A DNA stretch of 64,000 nt from Bacillus chungangensis (GTDB lineage Bacteria > Bacillota > Bacilli > Bacillales > Bacillaceae_C), in assembly GCF_030812995.1 (NCBI RefSeq), contig NZ_JAUSTT010000021.1, positions 1-64,000 on the forward strand, given 5' to 3'. The notes below the pieces were generated by a model that ran no database searches, had not been told where the DNA came from, and saw only the letters and a list, made by a program, of their open reading frames with translations. A program made the translations under genes and the position numbers. Shown one piece after another: positions 39,362 through 53,283 of this stretch; positions within the stretch are counted from its first letter, which is position 1, and every line of letters starts with the position of its first letter.

Positions 39362-39751
39362 TTATACACGGCGACGTTTTGGAGGACGGCACCCATTATG
39401 TGGAACTGGTGTTACATCTTTAATTGCTGTTACTTCTAAACCAGCAGCTTGTAGTGCACGAATCGCAGCTTCGCGTCCAGCACCAGGACCTTTTACCGTT
39501 ACTTCCAATGTTTTCATGCCATGTTCCATTGATGCTTTCGCAGCTGTTTCTGCAGCCATTTGTGCAGCAAATGGAGTGGATTTACGTGAGCCTTTAAAAC
39601 CAAGCGCTCCCGCACTAGACCAAGCAACTCCGTTGCCGTGTGCATCCGTAATAGTAACGATTGTATTGTTAAATGTAGAACGAATGTGTGCAATACCAGT
39701 TTCAATATTCTTTTTCACACGACGTTTACGAATGTTTGTTTTACGTGCCAT
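39362..39751 (-). CDS. rpsK: 30S ribosomal protein S11
   Basis: 129 residues, full length, with the conserved C-terminal [11 protein letters not shown]. In the alpha operon between rpsM and rpoA. GGAGG precedes the ATG. Confidence 0.98.
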   Translation of the reverse strand: MARKTNIRKRRVKKNIETGIAHIRSTFNNTIVTITDAHGNGVAWSSAGALGFKGSRKSTPFAAQMAAETAAKASMEHGMKTLEVTVKGPGAGREAAIRALQAAGLEVTAIKDVTPVPHNGCRPPKRRRV

Positions 39752-39776
39752 GTTGTATATGAACCTCCTTTACCTA

Positions 39777-40142
39777 TTATTTTTTCTTACCCGCTACTGT
39801 TTTACGAGGACCTTTACGAGTGCGAGCGTTGTTTTTTGTGTTTTGACCGCGAACAGGCAAGCCGCGACGATGACGGAGACCGCGATAAGATCCGATTTCC
39901 ATTAAGCGTTTAATGTTAAGAGACACTTCACGGCGAAGATCCCCTTCTACTTTATGCTTGTCAATAATATCACGGATTTTACCTAGCTCCTCATCAGTCA
40001 AATCGCGAACGCGAGTGTCTTCAGAGACTCCTGCTTCAGCTAGTATTTTTTGTGCCGTTGATTTTCCAATTCCATAGATGTAAGTTAATGAAATGACTAC
40101 ACGCTTCTCACGTGGAATGTCTACACCAGCAATACGTGCCAT
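39777..40142 (-). CDS. rpsM: 30S ribosomal protein S13
   Basis: 121 residues; begins [20 protein letters not shown] and ends with the basic [14 protein letters not shown] tail that touches tRNA. Followed by rpsK 25 bp on. Confidence 0.98.
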   Translation of the reverse strand: MARIAGVDIPREKRVVISLTYIYGIGKSTAQKILAEAGVSEDTRVRDLTDEELGKIRDIIDKHKVEGDLRREVSLNIKRLMEIGSYRGLRHRRGLPVRGQNTKNNARTRKGPRKTVAGKKK

Positions 40143-40167
40143 GTATGACGTACACCTCCTTTATTGT

Positions 40168-40296
<129 letters not shown>

Positions 40297-40321
40297 TCAT
40301 AGTCCGGAGTGTAATTTATCA

Positions 40322-40540
40322 TTATTTAAAACGATACGTAATTCTTCCGCGTGTTAAATCATACGGAGATAGCTCTACCGTTACTTTATCGCCAGGTAAA
40401 ATCCGAATGAAGTGCATGCGAATTTTACCAGAGACATGCGCAAGCACAGAATGGCCATTCTCTAATTCTACCTTAAACATCGCATTAGGCAAAGTTTCGG
40501 TTACAGTGCCTTCTACTTCAATTACATCATCTTTCGCCAT
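40322..40540 (-). CDS. infA: Translation initiation factor IF-1
   Basis: 72 residues, full length OB-fold protein ([27 protein letters not shown] end). It overlaps the KOW-protein gene upstream by 14 bp. Confidence 0.98.
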   Translation of the reverse strand: MAKDDVIEVEGTVTETLPNAMFKVELENGHSVLAHVSGKIRMHFIRILPGDKVTVELSPYDLTRGRITYRFK

Positions 40541-40862
40541 CTAACAACCCGTCTCCCTTCTTTGGAACTTCCAAGACCTCTTGAGCAAATTTCCATAACG
40601 CCATACGTAATTTATTGTTTGATACGCGCCCGGTATCCTTGATACTATTTCGAACTTCTGGAGAAATATAGTTATATCGCTCCAAGTGTTGTATGTTTTT
40701 TTTCTTTGGACGATCAAATTTTCGCTTCTCACCATCAGCAATGAGTACAAAGCGTTCATCAAGGACTTGAATAATAACAGCTAACTGTCCATATTCTCTT
40801 CCCTTCCTGACAAGTACGATCTGACCTATATCGGGGCCAGGACTCGAATCAGATTCACTCAA
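40527..40862 (-). CDS. KOW-domain RNA-binding protein
   Basis: 111 residues from the TTG at 40862, which follows AGGTGATC; a GTG at 40871 in the same frame lacks a site. The KOW motif is in [20 protein letters not shown]. An L14e-like protein of this type is found between map and infA in many Bacilli. Its function is not firmly known, but it probably binds rRNA or the ribosome. Confidence 0.85.
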   Translation of the reverse strand: MSESDSSPGPDIGQIVLVRKGREYGQLAVIIQVLDERFVLIADGEKRKFDRPKKKNIQHLERYNYISPEVRNSIKDTGRVSNNKLRMALWKFAQEVLEVPKKGDGLLDGER

Positions 40863-40889
40863 CTTGATCACCTGCGTTCAAACTTTTGT

Positions 40890-42015
<1,126 letters not shown>

Positions 42016-42050
42016 TCAGGAACAAGGATATGTTCCTAAAACCTTACTGC

Positions 42051-43346
42051 TTATTTAATAAAGCCTTTGTAATGACGCTTCACAAGTTGGGATTCTAATT
42101 GCTTCATCGTTTCAAGTGCAACACCTACGACAATCAGAAGGCTTGTGCCCCCGATTTGAGCAGTTTCCGGCAATCCAGCAAATTTAACAAAGAAAGTAGG
42201 AACAACCGAAATTGCAGCTAGAAAAATCGCTCCAACAAATGTCAGCCGATATAAGACAGTGGTTAAGTAAGCTTGAGTTTCTTTCCCAGGACGCTTACTT
42301 GGAATATATCCACCTTGTTTTTTCAGGTTATCTGCAACCTTTTCTGGATTTACTTGTACGAACGCATAGAAATAGGTAAACGCAATGATCAGTGCAACGT
42401 AGATCAACATTCCTATCGTTCCGTCTGTAATGTCAAATATCCTTCGAATCGTCTCAGTCGTTTTATTCGGCCCAAAAAAAGTCGAAATCGTTTGCGGCAC
42501 CATAATAAAGGCACTTGCAAAGATAACTGGAATAACCCCTGCAGCGTTCACTTTTAATGGTAAATGTGTTGATTGGCCGCCTACCGGAGTGCGATTATCA
42601 ACTCGTTTTGCATATTGAATCGGGATTTTTCGCAATGCTTGCTGTATAAAAATAACGCCGACAACAATTGCAAGCACAGCAAGTAAAATTAAAGCTAAAA
42701 CAACAAGACGAAGGAATAGCTGTTCGCCAGCACCTTCAATTTGCTGAGCATAAATAAGGTTTATTCCATTTGGAATACCTGAAACAATACTTGAGAAAAT
42801 AATGATGGAAATACCATTTCCAACACCTTTTTCTGTAATTTGTTCACCAAGCCACATAAGAAATGCTGTACCGGCCGTTAACACAATTGCGATAACAAGG
42901 TAAGTAGCTATGCCAGGGTTTTTAATAAACTGCAGCCCTGTCATCTGGTTAAAGCCATAGGACATGCCGAGTGCTTGCAAGAATGCAAGAACGATGGTGA
43001 AATAACGTGTAAATTGAGCAGACTTGCGGCGACCTACTTCTCCTTGTTTAGCCCATTCCGTAAATTTAGGCACAACGTCCATTTGCAATAACTGTACAAT
43101 GATGGAAGCTGTAATATACGGGTAAATTCCCATCGCAAAGATAGAGAACTTGAATAAAGCGCCGCCTCCTAATGTATTCATAAAACCAAAAACGCCTGCT
43201 TGGTCTTGCGCTTTTAAAATTTCTGCATCTACATTGGGGACAGGGATAAAAGCTCCAATCCGAAAGACAACCATCATTAGCAAGGTGAAGAAGATCTTTC
43301 TTCTAATATCACCCACACGCATAAAGCTGGAGATTGTCTTAAACAT
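42051..43346 (-). CDS. secY: Preprotein translocase subunit SecY
   Basis: 431 residues with ten membrane segments; family segments include IPYITASIIVQLLQMDVVP and GIGNGISIIIF-like VGNGISIIIF. It forms the protein-export channel with SecE and SecG. Its start touches the rplO stop. Confidence 0.97.
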   Translation of the reverse strand: MFKTISSFMRVGDIRRKIFFTLLMMVVFRIGAFIPVPNVDAEILKAQDQAGVFGFMNTLGGGALFKFSIFAMGIYPYITASIIVQLLQMDVVPKFTEWAKQGEVGRRKSAQFTRYFTIVLAFLQALGMSYGFNQMTGLQFIKNPGIATYLVIAIVLTAGTAFLMWLGEQITEKGVGNGISIIIFSSIVSGIPNGINLIYAQQIEGAGEQLFLRLVVLALILLAVLAIVVGVIFIQQALRKIPIQYAKRVDNRTPVGGQSTHLPLKVNAAGVIPVIFASAFIMVPQTISTFFGPNKTTETIRRIFDITDGTIGMLIYVALIIAFTYFYAFVQVNPEKVADNLKKQGGYIPSKRPGKETQAYLTTVLYRLTFVGAIFLAAISVVPTFFVKFAGLPETAQIGGTSLLIVVGVALETMKQLESQLVKRHYKGFIK

Positions 43347-43786
43347 TAAATCACCTCTGTCTTACCGCCAGCAGCTTCAATCGCATTTTTAGCAGCAGAG
43401 GAAAATTTATTTGCTTTTACTGTAAGCTTTTTCTCTAAGTCGCCTTTTGATAGAATTTTAATTCCTGATTTTGCATTGCTGACAACGCCAGTTTCAAGTA
43501 GAAGCTCTGGTGTCACTTCTGTACCATCTTCAAAGCGGTTTAACGTACCGATATTAACGATTGCGTATTCTTTGCGGTTAATATTCGTAAAGCCGCGTTT
43601 AGGCAAGCGTTGGAATAATGGTGTTTGACCGCCCTCAAAGCCTAGACGAACACCGCCGCCTGAACGGGATTTTTGCCCTTTTTGGCCTCTGCCAGAAGTT
43701 TTTCCGTTGCCAGAGCTAGTACCACGGCCAACACGATTGCGCTTCTTACGTGATCCTTCAGCATGCTGTAACTCATGAAGTTTCAT
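43346..43786 (-). CDS. rplO: 50S ribosomal protein L15
   Basis: 146 residues. The N-terminus [20 protein letters not shown] and the glycine-rich [19 protein letters not shown] arm are diagnostic. In the spc operon before secY. Confidence 0.98.
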   Translation of the reverse strand: MKLHELQHAEGSRKKRNRVGRGTSSGNGKTSGRGQKGQKSRSGGGVRLGFEGGQTPLFQRLPKRGFTNINRKEYAIVNIGTLNRFEDGTEVTPELLLETGVVSNAKSGIKILSKGDLEKKLTVKANKFSSAAKNAIEAAGGKTEVI

Positions 43787-43814
43787 AGTGGCACCTCCTT
43801 ATTAGAAGATTTTA

Positions 43815-43997
43815 TTATTGTTCTTTCACATTTACAAGATGAGCAACTTTGTTTACCATTCCGCGAATCGCAGGATTATCATCATGCTCAACCGTTTGGT
43901 TGATTTTTCGCAGACCTAGTGCTTTTACCGTATCTAGTTGACTTTGTGTGCGACCAATTAAGCTGCGAGTGAGGGTAATTACTAATTTGTTTGCCAT
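43815..43997 (-). CDS. rpmD: 50S ribosomal protein L30
   Basis: 60 residues, full length ([20 protein letters not shown]). GGGAGG precedes the ATG. Between rpsE and rplO. Confidence 0.97.
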   Translation of the reverse strand: MANKLVITLTRSLIGRTQSQLDTVKALGLRKINQTVEHDDNPAIRGMVNKVAHLVNVKEQ

Positions 43998-44011
43998 TAA
44001 AAATCCCTCCC

Positions 44012-44512
44012 TTATCCTAGCAATTCTTCTACTGATTTATTGCGTAATTTCGCTACTTCTTCAGCTCGCTTCAATTGTTTAATTCCGTCCATTGTAGCAC
44101 TTACCATGTTGATCGGTGTGCTTGAACCAAGAGATTTTGAAGTAATATCACCGATTCCAGCAAGCTCAAGTACAGCACGGACAGGACCGCCAGCGATAAC
44201 ACCTGTACCTTCACGAACTGGTTTTAATAAAATTTGCCCTCCGCCGAAACGTCCGATCACTTCGTGTGGAATCGTAGTTCCAACTGTTGGTACTGTAATG
44301 AGATTCTTTTTCGCGTCTTCAATTGCTTTACGAATTGCATCTGGTACTTCTTGTGCTTTACCAGTTCCGAAACCAACATGGCCATTTCTGTCGCCAACAA
44401 CAACAAGCGCTGAGAATCGGAATCGACGGCCGCCTTTTACAACCTTCGCAACACGGTTTACTGTTACAACGCGTTCTTCTAGTTCAAGTTTGTTAGGATC
44501 AATTTGATGCAT
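44012..44512 (-). CDS. rpsE: 30S ribosomal protein S5
   Basis: 166 residues from the ATG at 44512 (AAAGGAGGG nine bases upstream); the longer frame to 44536 overlaps that site. [19 protein letters not shown] and [19 protein letters not shown] are typical of S5. Confidence 0.97.
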   Translation of the reverse strand: MHQIDPNKLELEERVVTVNRVAKVVKGGRRFRFSALVVVGDRNGHVGFGTGKAQEVPDAIRKAIEDAKKNLITVPTVGTTIPHEVIGRFGGGQILLKPVREGTGVIAGGPVRAVLELAGIGDITSKSLGSSTPINMVSATMDGIKQLKRAEEVAKLRNKSVEELLG

Positions 44513-44535
44513 GAATGTTTTCCCTCCTTTTTCCA

Positions 44536-44898
44536 TTAGAATTCTAAGCCGTTTTCACGGGCAGCTTCTGCAAGCGCCTTGACTCGGCCGTGATATAGAT
44601 AGCCTCCACGATCAAATACAACGGATTTATATCCTTTTTCAACTGCGCGCTTCGCAATCAATTCTCCAACCTTTTGAGCCGCTTCGACGTTCCCGGCGTT
44701 TTCTAACTGTACTTCTTTATCAAGAGTTGATGCACTTGCAAGTGTGACGCTTTTTTCATCGTCAATTAATTGCGCATAGATATTTTTATTTGAACGATAA
44801 ACATTTAGACGAGGACGTGTTTCCGTTCCAGCTAATTTTGTACGTACACGAGCGTGTCGCTTTTTACGCACTTTATTTTTATCCAGCTTCGTAATCAC
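44536..44898 (-). CDS. rplR: 50S ribosomal protein L18
   Basis: 120 residues from a GTG at 44898 preceded by AAAGGAG; this gives the family's usual length and start ([18 protein letters not shown]). It binds 5S rRNA. Confidence 0.96.
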   Translation of the reverse strand: MITKLDKNKVRKKRHARVRTKLAGTETRPRLNVYRSNKNIYAQLIDDEKSVTLASASTLDKEVQLENAGNVEAAQKVGELIAKRAVEKGYKSVVFDRGGYLYHGRVKALAEAARENGLEF

Positions 44899-44929
44899 TT
44901 CGGTCACTCCTTTCCAGCCTTAAGCAGCA

Positions 44930-45466
44930 TTATTTACCTGTTTTACCTTCTTTTCGACGTACGTATTCACCTTCGTAACGAATACCTTTACCTTTATACG
45001 GCTCAGGTGGACGAACGGCACGAATATTTGATGCTAAAGCTCCTACACGCTCTTTATTGATTCCACGAACAATAACTTTTGTGTTGGATGGAACCTCTAC
45101 TTCCACGCCATCTTCCGGTTCAAATTCAACTGGATGGGAAAAGCCAACGTTTAGAACAAGCTTTTTACCTTGCTTTTGTGCACGGTAACCAACACCAATT
45201 AATTCTAGTGATTTTTCAAAGCCTTTCGATACTCCCTCAACCATATTAGCAAGCAACGCACGCGTTGTACCATGGATAGCACGGTGTTCTTTAGCATCAG
45301 ATGGACGTGTAATAGTAATCACACTGTCTTCGATGTTAATAGCCATATCAGAGTTAAATGTTTCAGAAAGTTCTCCTTTAGGCCCTTTTACTGTCGCTTT
45401 GTTTCCTTCTAATGTAACGGTCACACCAGATGGGATTTCAATCGGTTTTTTACCTATACGGGACAT
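44930..45466 (-). CDS. rplF: 50S ribosomal protein L6
   Basis: 178 residues; [17 protein letters not shown] start and [18 protein letters not shown] end. Spc operon. Confidence 0.98.
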   Translation of the reverse strand: MSRIGKKPIEIPSGVTVTLEGNKATVKGPKGELSETFNSDMAINIEDSVITITRPSDAKEHRAIHGTTRALLANMVEGVSKGFEKSLELIGVGYRAQKQGKKLVLNVGFSHPVEFEPEDGVEVEVPSNTKVIVRGINKERVGALASNIRAVRPPEPYKGKGIRYEGEYVRRKEGKTGK

Positions 45467-45496
45467 GCCTGTACACCTCCATTCAAATCAAAAAAA

Positions 45497-45895
45497 TTAC
45501 CAAACGTATGCTAATACTTCTCCGCCCACTTGCTTCGCGCGAGCTTGTTTGTCAGATAAGACGCCTTGAGAAGTTGAAACGATCGCGATTCCAAGACCAT
45601 TTAGTACTTTAGGCACTTCATTGGCCTTTGCATACACGCGTAAACCAGGTTTACTGATACGTTTTAATCCTGTTATTACACGCTCATTGTTCGCTCCGTA
45701 TTTTAAGAAGATACGGATGATACCTTGTTTACTATCTTCAACGTATTCGACATCATGGACGAAGCCCTCTTGTTTCAGGATTTCCGCAATGTCTCTTTTG
45801 ATTTTAGAAGCTGGAACTTCTAATCTCTCATGGCGGACCATGTTAGCATTTCGAATACGAGTAAGCAAATCTGCAATTGGATCTGTCATTACCAT
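45497..45895 (-). CDS. rpsH: 30S ribosomal protein S8
   Basis: 132 residues ([40 protein letters not shown]). In many bacteria S8 also represses the spc operon mRNA. Confidence 0.98.
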   Translation of the reverse strand: MVMTDPIADLLTRIRNANMVRHERLEVPASKIKRDIAEILKQEGFVHDVEYVEDSKQGIIRIFLKYGANNERVITGLKRISKPGLRVYAKANEVPKVLNGLGIAIVSTSQGVLSDKQARAKQVGGEVLAYVW

Positions 45896-45924
45896 AATAT
45901 TAACCTCCTTCCCAAATTCGGGTT

Positions 45925-46134
<210 letters not shown>

Positions 46135-46674
46135 TTACTTTTGGAATGGCATTCCGAGTTGTGCTAGTAATTCTCGTGATTCTTCATCCGTTTTTGCAGT
46201 AGTAACAATTACAATATCCATACCGCGGACTTTATTGACTTTGTCGTAATCAATTTCAGGGAAGATCAATTGCTCTTTAATTCCTAATGTGTAGTTTCCA
46301 CGGCCATCGAATGCTTTCTTAGATATCCCGCGAAAATCACGAACACGAGGAAGAGATACTGAAATTAATTTGTCAAGAAACTCATACATCCGCTCTCCAC
46401 GAAGTGTTACTTTTGCTCCGATTGGCATTCCTTCACGAAGTCGGAAACCTGCGATGGAGTTCTTTGCTCTTGTAACGACTGGTTTTTGACCTGTAATGAG
46501 TGTAAGTTCTTCAACCGCATTGTCTAATACTTTTGCATTTTGAACTGCGTCGCCAACACCCATATTGATTACAATTTTTTCTACTTTAGGCACTTCCATG
46601 ACTGATTTATAGTTAAACTTCTTTACTAAGGCAGGAGTGATTTCTTTATTAAATCTTTCCTTAAGGCGGTTCAT
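46135..46674 (-). CDS. rplE: 50S ribosomal protein L5
   Basis: 179 residues; [16 protein letters not shown] and [20 protein letters not shown] are family segments. It binds 5S rRNA and the P-site tRNA. Confidence 0.98.
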   Translation of the reverse strand: MNRLKERFNKEITPALVKKFNYKSVMEVPKVEKIVINMGVGDAVQNAKVLDNAVEELTLITGQKPVVTRAKNSIAGFRLREGMPIGAKVTLRGERMYEFLDKLISVSLPRVRDFRGISKKAFDGRGNYTLGIKEQLIFPEIDYDKVNKVRGMDIVIVTTAKTDEESRELLAQLGMPFQK

Positions 46675-46699
46675 GTCGTGTACCTCCCTTCACTAGAGA

Positions 46700-47011
46700 C
46701 TATTTATCTAACACTTCACCTGATTTTTTTGCTACACGTACTTTTTTACCGTCTATTACTTTATAGCCTACTCGCGTCGGCTCATTTGTTTTTGGATCTA
46801 ACAGCATGACATTAGAGCTATGAATTGCTGCTTCTTGGTTGATGATGCCACCTTGCGGATTATCTTGTGAGGGTTTTGCATGTTTTTTGACGATATTAAC
46901 CCCTTCAACAAGCACACGGTCTTTTTTTGGAAATGATGCCAGTACTACACCTGTTTTCCCTTTATCTTTACCCGTGATTACCTTTACTTTGTCACCTTTT
47001 TTTACATACAT
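46700..47011 (-). CDS. rplX: 50S ribosomal protein L24
   Basis: 103 residues from the ATG at 47011 (AAGGAGGTG upstream); a GTG at 47023 lies in that ribosome binding site. KOW motif in [20 protein letters not shown]. Confidence 0.97.
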   Translation of the reverse strand: MYVKKGDKVKVITGKDKGKTGVVLASFPKKDRVLVEGVNIVKKHAKPSQDNPQGGIINQEAAIHSSNVMLLDPKTNEPTRVGYKVIDGKKVRVAKKSGEVLDK

Positions 47012-47154
47012 TGAGAGTCGCACCTCCTTGCTTGCATCAAATCAATCATATCTATCATGATATCTAGGCTTGTGATCCCCACTCCTTATGTATGTGGGAT
47101 ATCAATCAGGCGTCCGATAATTCCATCTGATTCCTCGATCTTCATAAACGTTTC

Positions 47155-47562
<408 letters not shown>

Positions 47563-47565
47563 TCA

Positions 47566-47829
47566 TTAAATAATAACAGCTTTTTCTATTACTTCCATTA
47601 AACGAAAGCGCTTTGTAGCAGATAATGGACGTGTTTCCATAATACGAACTACATCACCAATTTTGGCTTCATTATGCTCATCATGCGCTTTGAATTTTTT
47701 TGAGTATTTCACACGTTTTCCGTAAAGTGAATGTTTTTTGTAGGTTTCTACCATGACTGTTACAGTTTTATCCATTTTATCAGATACAACTCGACCAGTA
47801 TAAACCTTACGCTGGTTGCGTTCACTCAT
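47566..47829 (-). CDS. rpsQ: 30S ribosomal protein S17
   Basis: 87 residues; [20 protein letters not shown] and [17 protein letters not shown] are conserved S17 segments. Confidence 0.98.
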   Translation of the reverse strand: MSERNQRKVYTGRVVSDKMDKTVTVMVETYKKHSLYGKRVKYSKKFKAHDEHNEAKIGDVVRIMETRPLSATKRFRLMEVIEKAVII

Positions 47830-47853
47830 TTTCGCAACCCTCCTCTCTTGTTA

Positions 47854-48054
47854 TCAGTTGTTAACCTCAAGCTCTCTTTCCCGAACCACCGTTTTTAAAC
47901 GGGCGATTGCTTTACGGACCTCACGAATGCGAGCTGTATTTTCAAGTTGCCCTGTAGCTAATTGAAAGCGTAAGTTAAAAAGCTCTTCTTTTAGGGATTT
48001 TTCTTTTTGTGCAATTTCGGCAGTGGTTAGATCACGAATCTCTTTAGCTTTCAT
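47854..48054 (-). CDS. rpmC: 50S ribosomal protein L29
   Basis: 66 residues from the ATG at 48054, the usual L29 start ([20 protein letters not shown]). It overlaps the end of rplP by 11 bp; the frame extends to 48069 but without support. Confidence 0.97.
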   Translation of the reverse strand: MKAKEIRDLTTAEIAQKEKSLKEELFNLRFQLATGQLENTARIREVRKAIARLKTVVRERELEVNN

Positions 48055-48478
48055 TTGGTTCACCACCAATTTCTTCTCGTTTTACGAACTTACATTTAAT
48101 AGGAAGCTTATGAGCAGCTAGACGCAGCGCTTCACGAGCAACTTCTTCAGGAACACCAGCAATTTCGAACATAATCTTACCTGGTTTTACTACTGCTACC
48201 CATCCTTCTGGCGCCCCTTTACCGGAACCCATCCGTACTTCTAATGGTTTAGCGGTATAAGGCTTATGAGGAAAAATCTTAATCCATACTTTACCGCCAC
48301 GTTTCATATAACGAGTCATCGCAATACGAGCAGCTTCTATTTGACGGTTTGTAATCCAAGCTGATTCTACTGCTTGTAAACCGTATTCGCCAAATGCAAC
48401 TTCAGTACCGCCTTTTGCACGGCCACGCATTTTGCCGCGGTGTTCACGACGATATTTTGTGCGCTTAGGTAATAACAT
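48044..48478 (-). CDS. rplP: 50S ribosomal protein L16
   Basis: 144 residues; [20 protein letters not shown] start and [19 protein letters not shown] loop. It lines the A-site region of the 50S subunit. Confidence 0.98.
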   Translation of the reverse strand: MLLPKRTKYRREHRGKMRGRAKGGTEVAFGEYGLQAVESAWITNRQIEAARIAMTRYMKRGGKVWIKIFPHKPYTAKPLEVRMGSGKGAPEGWVAVVKPGKIMFEIAGVPEEVAREALRLAAHKLPIKCKFVKREEIGGEPNES

Positions 48479-48480
48479 GA

Positions 48481-49137
48481 TTATTTTCCTCCTTCCTCAG
48501 ACTTTTTCTTTGTAGGAAGTATTTCTCCACGGTAGATCCATACTTTTACGCCCAGTTTTCCGTAAGTAGTGTCTGCTTCAGCATGTGCATAATCGATATC
48601 AGCACGAAGCGTGTGCAATGGTACAGTTCCTTCACTATAGTGTTCTGAACGAGCAATATCTGCTCCGCCTAAACGACCGGATACCATTGTTTTAATTCCT
48701 TTTGCTCCCGCACGCATTGTACGTTGAATTGCTTGTTTTTGAGCACGACGGAATGAGACGCGGTTTTCTAATTGGCGAGCGATGTTTTCAGCAACTAGCT
48801 TAGCATCTAAATCGGCTTTTTTAATTTCTACAATATTAATGTGCACACGTTTGCCAGTAAGATCATTTAGTGCTTTACGGAGCGCTTCAACCTCCGTTCC
48901 ACCTTTACCAATAACCATACCTGGTTTTGCTGTGTGAACAGTAATATTGATTCGTTTTGCAGCTCTTTCGATTTCTACACGAGATACGGATGCATCTGCC
49001 AAGCGCTTAGCAATGAATTCACGTACTCGAAGGTCTTCATGTAAAAGGTCCGCGTAATCTTTTCCTGCATACCACTTCGATTCCCAATCACGAATGATAC
49101 CGATGCGCAAACCAATCGGATGTACTTTTTGTCCCAC
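48481..49137 (-). CDS. rpsC: 30S ribosomal protein S3
   Basis: 218 residues; [20 protein letters not shown], a KH domain with [16 protein letters not shown], and [13 protein letters not shown]. It forms part of the mRNA entry channel. Confidence 0.98.
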   Translation of the reverse strand: MGQKVHPIGLRIGIIRDWESKWYAGKDYADLLHEDLRVREFIAKRLADASVSRVEIERAAKRINITVHTAKPGMVIGKGGTEVEALRKALNDLTGKRVHINIVEIKKADLDAKLVAENIARQLENRVSFRRAQKQAIQRTMRAGAKGIKTMVSGRLGGADIARSEHYSEGTVPLHTLRADIDYAHAEADTTYGKLGVKVWIYRGEILPTKKKSEEGGK

Positions 49138-49140
49138 GAA

Positions 49141-49482
49141 CTATCCCTCCTTCTTTTCGGATACCACAATTGTAATGTGGCTTGTGCGTTTATTTATTTT
49201 GCTTGCGCGTCCCATCGCACGAGGGCGGAAGCGTTTCAATGTTGGACCTTCATCGACGTATGCTTCAGAAACCAACAGTTCATTTGCATCTAAATCATAG
49301 TTATGCTCTGCATTCGCAACAGCAGAGTTTAATACTTTTTCAATAATTGGAGAAGCAGCTTTAGGCGTATGCTTTAAAATCGCAACTGCTTCACCGATTT
49401 GCTTTCCTCGAATTAAGTCTACGACCAAACGTGCTTTTCGAGGCGCAATTCGAACTGTTCTTGCAACAGCTTTAGCTTGCAT
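49141..49482 (-). CDS. rplV: 50S ribosomal protein L22
   Basis: 113 residues; [20 protein letters not shown] start. Its beta hairpin ([19 protein letters not shown]) lines the exit tunnel. Confidence 0.98.
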   Translation of the reverse strand: MQAKAVARTVRIAPRKARLVVDLIRGKQIGEAVAILKHTPKAASPIIEKVLNSAVANAEHNYDLDANELLVSEAYVDEGPTLKRFRPRAMGRASKINKRTSHITIVVSEKKEG

Positions 49483-49500
49483 TAGGATGCCCTCCTCTCA

Positions 49501-49779
49501 TTACCGTTTTGTTTTCTTATCGTCGCCAGCGTGTCCGCGATAGGCGCGAGTTGGTGCGAATTCACCTAGCTTATGGCCTACCATATCTTCAGAGATATAA
49601 ACAGGTACGTGTTTGCGACCGTCGTAAACTGCGATCGTGTGGCCAATAAATGCTGGGAAAATCGTTGAACGGCGTGACCAAGTTTTTACTACTTGTTTCT
49701 TGTCCGTTTCATTTAGGTTGTCAATCTTTTTCATTAAATGCTCATCTACAAAAGGTCCCTTTTTTAAGCTACGACCCAT
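49501..49779 (-). CDS. rpsS: 30S ribosomal protein S19
   Basis: 92 residues; [20 protein letters not shown] and [20 protein letters not shown]. Confidence 0.98.
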   Translation of the reverse strand: MGRSLKKGPFVDEHLMKKIDNLNETDKKQVVKTWSRRSTIFPAFIGHTIAVYDGRKHVPVYISEDMVGHKLGEFAPTRAYRGHAGDDKKTKR

Positions 49780-49839
49780 GGTTGAACCTCCCTTCGTGAT
49801 TGCCCTACGGTCCTTCGATGGAACCGTAGCCCAATCCCG

Positions 49840-50670
49840 TTATTTTTTGCGACGACGTACAATAAATTTATCAGATTTGTTCGTTTTCTTACGTGTCTTA
49901 TATCCAAGCGTCGGTTTACCCCAAGGGCTAACTGGAGATTTACGGCCAATTGGTGTACGGCCTTCCCCACCACCATGCGGGTGATCATTCGGGTTCATAA
50001 CAGATCCACGAACAGTAGGACGCTTGCCTAACCAACGAGAACGTCCAGCTTTACCGATGTTGATTAGTTCGTGCTGTTCATTGCCTACTTGGCCAACTGT
50101 TGCACGGCAAGTTGCTAGAATCATTCTAACTTCACCAGAAGCTAAGCGTACGAGCACGTATTTTCCTTCTTTACCAAGCACTTGTGCAGAAACTCCAGCA
50201 GAGCGTACAAGCTGGCCGCCTTTTCCTGGTTTTAACTCGATATTATGAATAAAAGTACCAACAGGTATATTAGCTAAAGGAAGTGCATTTCCTACTTTAA
50301 TGTCCGCATCAGGTCCAGAGAAAATGTCCATTCCTACTTTTAAGTTTTTTGGAGCTAAAATATAACGTTTTTCTCCATCATGATAATGGATTAAAGCGAT
50401 ATTTGCAGAGCGGTTCGGATCATACTCGATTGTAGCAACGCGCCCTGGTATACCATCTTTGTTGCGTCTAAAATCAATAACACGGTATTGGCGTTTATGG
50501 CCACCGCCGTGATGACGAACTGTTAACTTACCTTGGTTGTTGCGGCCTGCCTTCTTTTTCAATGGTGCTAGTAAAGATTTTTCCGGCTTATTTGTAGTGA
50601 TTTCTGCGAAATCTGAAACTGTCATGCCGCGACGTCCGTTAGAGGTAGGTTTATACTTTTTGATCGCCAT
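49840..50670 (-). CDS. rplB: 50S ribosomal protein L2
   Basis: 276 residues; the peptidyl-transferase-proximal histidine segment [20 protein letters not shown] is present. Full length. Confidence 0.98.
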   Translation of the reverse strand: MAIKKYKPTSNGRRGMTVSDFAEITTNKPEKSLLAPLKKKAGRNNQGKLTVRHHGGGHKRQYRVIDFRRNKDGIPGRVATIEYDPNRSANIALIHYHDGEKRYILAPKNLKVGMDIFSGPDADIKVGNALPLANIPVGTFIHNIELKPGKGGQLVRSAGVSAQVLGKEGKYVLVRLASGEVRMILATCRATVGQVGNEQHELINIGKAGRSRWLGKRPTVRGSVMNPNDHPHGGGEGRTPIGRKSPVSPWGKPTLGYKTRKKTNKSDKFIVRRRKK

Positions 50671-50705
50671 TTTTTTCCCTCCTCTTCTCCATTCAAATTA
50701 GTTTA

Positions 50706-50990
50706 TTAAACTTCAAATAATTCGATTTCGTTGCTTCCTTCTTTTAATGTAACAATCGCTTTGCGGCGTTTGTTCGTATAGCCTGCATAACGACCCATAC
50801 GTTTAAGTTTTCCTTTGTAATTTAAGATGTTTACTTTGTCGACAGAAACATCAAAAATTTCTTCTACTGCTTTTTTCACTTGAGTTTTAGTTGCTTTTAC
50901 ATCTACTTCAAATGTATATTTCTTATCAGCCATTAGGTCTGTAGAACGTTCAGTAATTACTGGGCGCTTAATGATGTCGCGTGCATCCAT
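50706..50990 (-). CDS. rplW: 50S ribosomal protein L23
   Basis: 94 residues; [20 protein letters not shown]. It surrounds the exit tunnel and docks trigger factor and SRP. Its start overlaps the rplD stop. Confidence 0.98.
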   Translation of the reverse strand: MDARDIIKRPVITERSTDLMADKKYTFEVDVKATKTQVKKAVEEIFDVSVDKVNILNYKGKLKRMGRYAGYTNKRRKAIVTLKEGSNEIELFEV

Positions 50991-51613
50991 TAGTCAAGCA
51001 CCTCCTCTACTTTTTCAACAGCTGCTTTAGTCATGATGAGCTTTTCATGGGCAATGACATCTAGGACATTGACACCAGCTGCTGAAACGACTGTAATTCC
51101 AGGAATATTCCTTGCAGAAAGTGCAATATTGTCATCGATTGCCTCAGTTACAATTAAAGCTTTTTTATCTACAGAAAGATTTTTTAAGACGTTTACCATT
51201 TCCTTCGTCTTTGGTGCATCTAGTGTTAGAGCATCTAGGACAATGATGTTCTCTTCCAAAACTTTAGTAGATAATGCAGATTTGATTGCTAAGCGGCGCA
51301 CTTTTTTCGGCAGCTTGTAGCTATAGCTGCGTGGAACAGGGCCAAAAACAGTACCGCCACCACGCCATTGCGGAGATCTGATTGATCCTTGACGTGCTCG
51401 GCCTGTGCCTTTTTGTCTCCAAGGCTTGCGTCCTCCGCCGCTAACTTCTGAGCGGTTTTTTACTTTATGGCTTCCTTGGCGCAAAGAAGCTCTTTGCATC
51501 ACGATTGCTTCAAACAAAATATGATTGTTCGGTTCAATTCCAAAGATAGTATCTTTCAGGTCGATTTCGCCAACCTTAGAACCACTTTGATTATATAAGG
51601 ATACGTTAGGCAT
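50990..51613 (-). CDS. rplD: 50S ribosomal protein L4
   Basis: 207 residues; [19 protein letters not shown] is the conserved tunnel extension. Full length. Confidence 0.98.
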   Translation of the reverse strand: MPNVSLYNQSGSKVGEIDLKDTIFGIEPNNHILFEAIVMQRASLRQGSHKVKNRSEVSGGGRKPWRQKGTGRARQGSIRSPQWRGGGTVFGPVPRSYSYKLPKKVRRLAIKSALSTKVLEENIIVLDALTLDAPKTKEMVNVLKNLSVDKKALIVTEAIDDNIALSARNIPGITVVSAAGVNVLDVIAHEKLIMTKAAVEKVEEVLD

Positions 51614-51642
51614 TCCTATTTCCTCCTTTCCTAAGGTGCTTG

Positions 51643-52272
51643 TTAATTCGCTTTAATCGCACTTTTTATTTGAATCATTGTTTTTTTCGGTCCAGGAATA
51701 TTTCCTTTCACTAATAGAAGATTGCGCTCACTATCTACCTTCACAACTTCTAGGTTTTGGATCGTGATTCTTTCGCCGCCCATCCGTCCAGGCAATGGCT
51801 TTCCTTTAAATACACGTGCTGGATCAACTGGTCCCATAGAACCTGATCCGCGGTGATAACGTGACCCGTGGGACATTGGCCCGCGTGAATATCCGTGGCG
51901 TTTGATGGAGCCTTGAAATCCTTTCCCTTTAGATGTTCCGGTTACGTCAACCTTCTCACCTTCAGTGAAAATGTCTACTTTAACTTCTTGGCCAACCTCA
52001 TACTCTTCTACGTTTACACCGGAAAATTCACGGATGAAGCGCTTAGGAGCGGTATTGGCTTTCTTAACATGACCCATTGCTGGTTTATTCGCAAGCTTTT
52101 CACGTTTGTCCTCAAAACCTAATTGGATAGCGTTATAACCATCACTTTCCATTGTTTTCTTTTGCAGAACAACGTTTGGTGCTGCTTCAATCACTGTTAC
52201 AGGAATAAGCTCACCATTTTCAGTAAACACTTGCGTCATACCGATTTTTCTTCCTAAGATTCCTTTGGTCAT
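51643..52272 (-). CDS. rplC: 50S ribosomal protein L3
   Basis: 209 residues; [20 protein letters not shown] start and [14 protein letters not shown] central extension. Confidence 0.98.
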   Translation of the reverse strand: MTKGILGRKIGMTQVFTENGELIPVTVIEAAPNVVLQKKTMESDGYNAIQLGFEDKREKLANKPAMGHVKKANTAPKRFIREFSGVNVEEYEVGQEVKVDIFTEGEKVDVTGTSKGKGFQGSIKRHGYSRGPMSHGSRYHRGSGSMGPVDPARVFKGKPLPGRMGGERITIQNLEVVKVDSERNLLLVKGNIPGPKKTMIQIKSAIKAN

Positions 52273-52311
52273 GCGTCACACCTCCTATAATATATGGTTT
52301 ATTTTCATTCA

Positions 52312-52641
<330 letters not shown>

Positions 52642-52664
52642 CTATTTTTTAAAAATAGACATAC

Positions 52665-52726
52665 TCCATGGAAATTTCCCACACACTCGCCATGGCAAAG
52701 CGGCCGGGTGTGTCAGCAACCTTCCA
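52665..52726 (-). ncRNA. Conserved S10-operon leader segment
   Basis: On the minus strand GGTTGCTGACACACCCGGCC and GCCATGGCGAGTGTG are, as I recall, also found in the rpsJ leader of B. subtilis. CCATGGCGAG and the later TTCCATGG, and GACACAC with GTGTGTG, allow hairpins. It lies between the promoter and rpsJ and may mediate control of the operon; no mechanism is visible. Confidence 0.5.
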
Positions 52727-52801
52727 TTTCATTGCAGTCAAAGTGTATCATCTTTTCATACAAACCAAAGGCTCATGTACAGACTGATAAACACCTTTTC
52801 T

Positions 52802-52830
52802 ATTATACAGACATTCATACCCCATTTCAA
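52802..52830 (-). promoter_or_regulatory. Sigma-A promoter of the S10-spc-alpha operon
   Basis: On the minus strand TTGAAA (52830-52825), a 17-bp spacer and TATAAT (52807-52802). It predicts a leader of about 175 nt before rpsJ. A dedicated promoter is needed here because tuf and rpsJ are separated by a plus-strand insertion. Confidence 0.75.
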
Positions 52831-52839
52831 GTGCTATTT

Positions 52840-53283
52840 ACTTAGATATATAAAAAAAATAGTGGATCTACATTTATAATCTTTTTTAAAACCTTGACAG
52901 ATGGAATACTTCCCTTTCAATTATAAAAAAACAAGTCCCAGAAAAAAATTTAACCGATGTTTCTGCTTTATATGAAAATTCAATGAAAACTGATGAATAC
53001 AGTGTTTTAATCTATTGCTATTTGCTTCATTTATTTTTAATTACTAAAAGGTACTTGATAAGTTTTCAGAATGATGCTATTTTTAACATTATCCATTTGA
53101 AGTTTATACTTCTCTTATTTTTTAATGAAGCTGAGCCTTCATTATATTTCTTTAAAACAATTACACTACACGTAAATGAAAGTAATCATAAGATGTTTTT
53201 ATTAGTGTTATGTACGCTTGCACTAGGAAAGAGCGGATTGCATTGAATTGTTAGAACATTCTATACAAAGAAAGGTGTTTCGT
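52840..53283. other. AT-rich intergenic stretch
   Basis: About 440 bp between divergent operons. A possible plus-strand TTGACA occurs at 52893 without a well-placed -10 box. The 87-aa frame at 52983-53246 has no ribosome binding site and is not supported. Confidence 0.4.

Noticed and set aside
52983-53246. 87-aa hydrophobic frame before the RpiR gene
   Set aside because: No ribosome binding site, very AT-rich, and no family resemblance.
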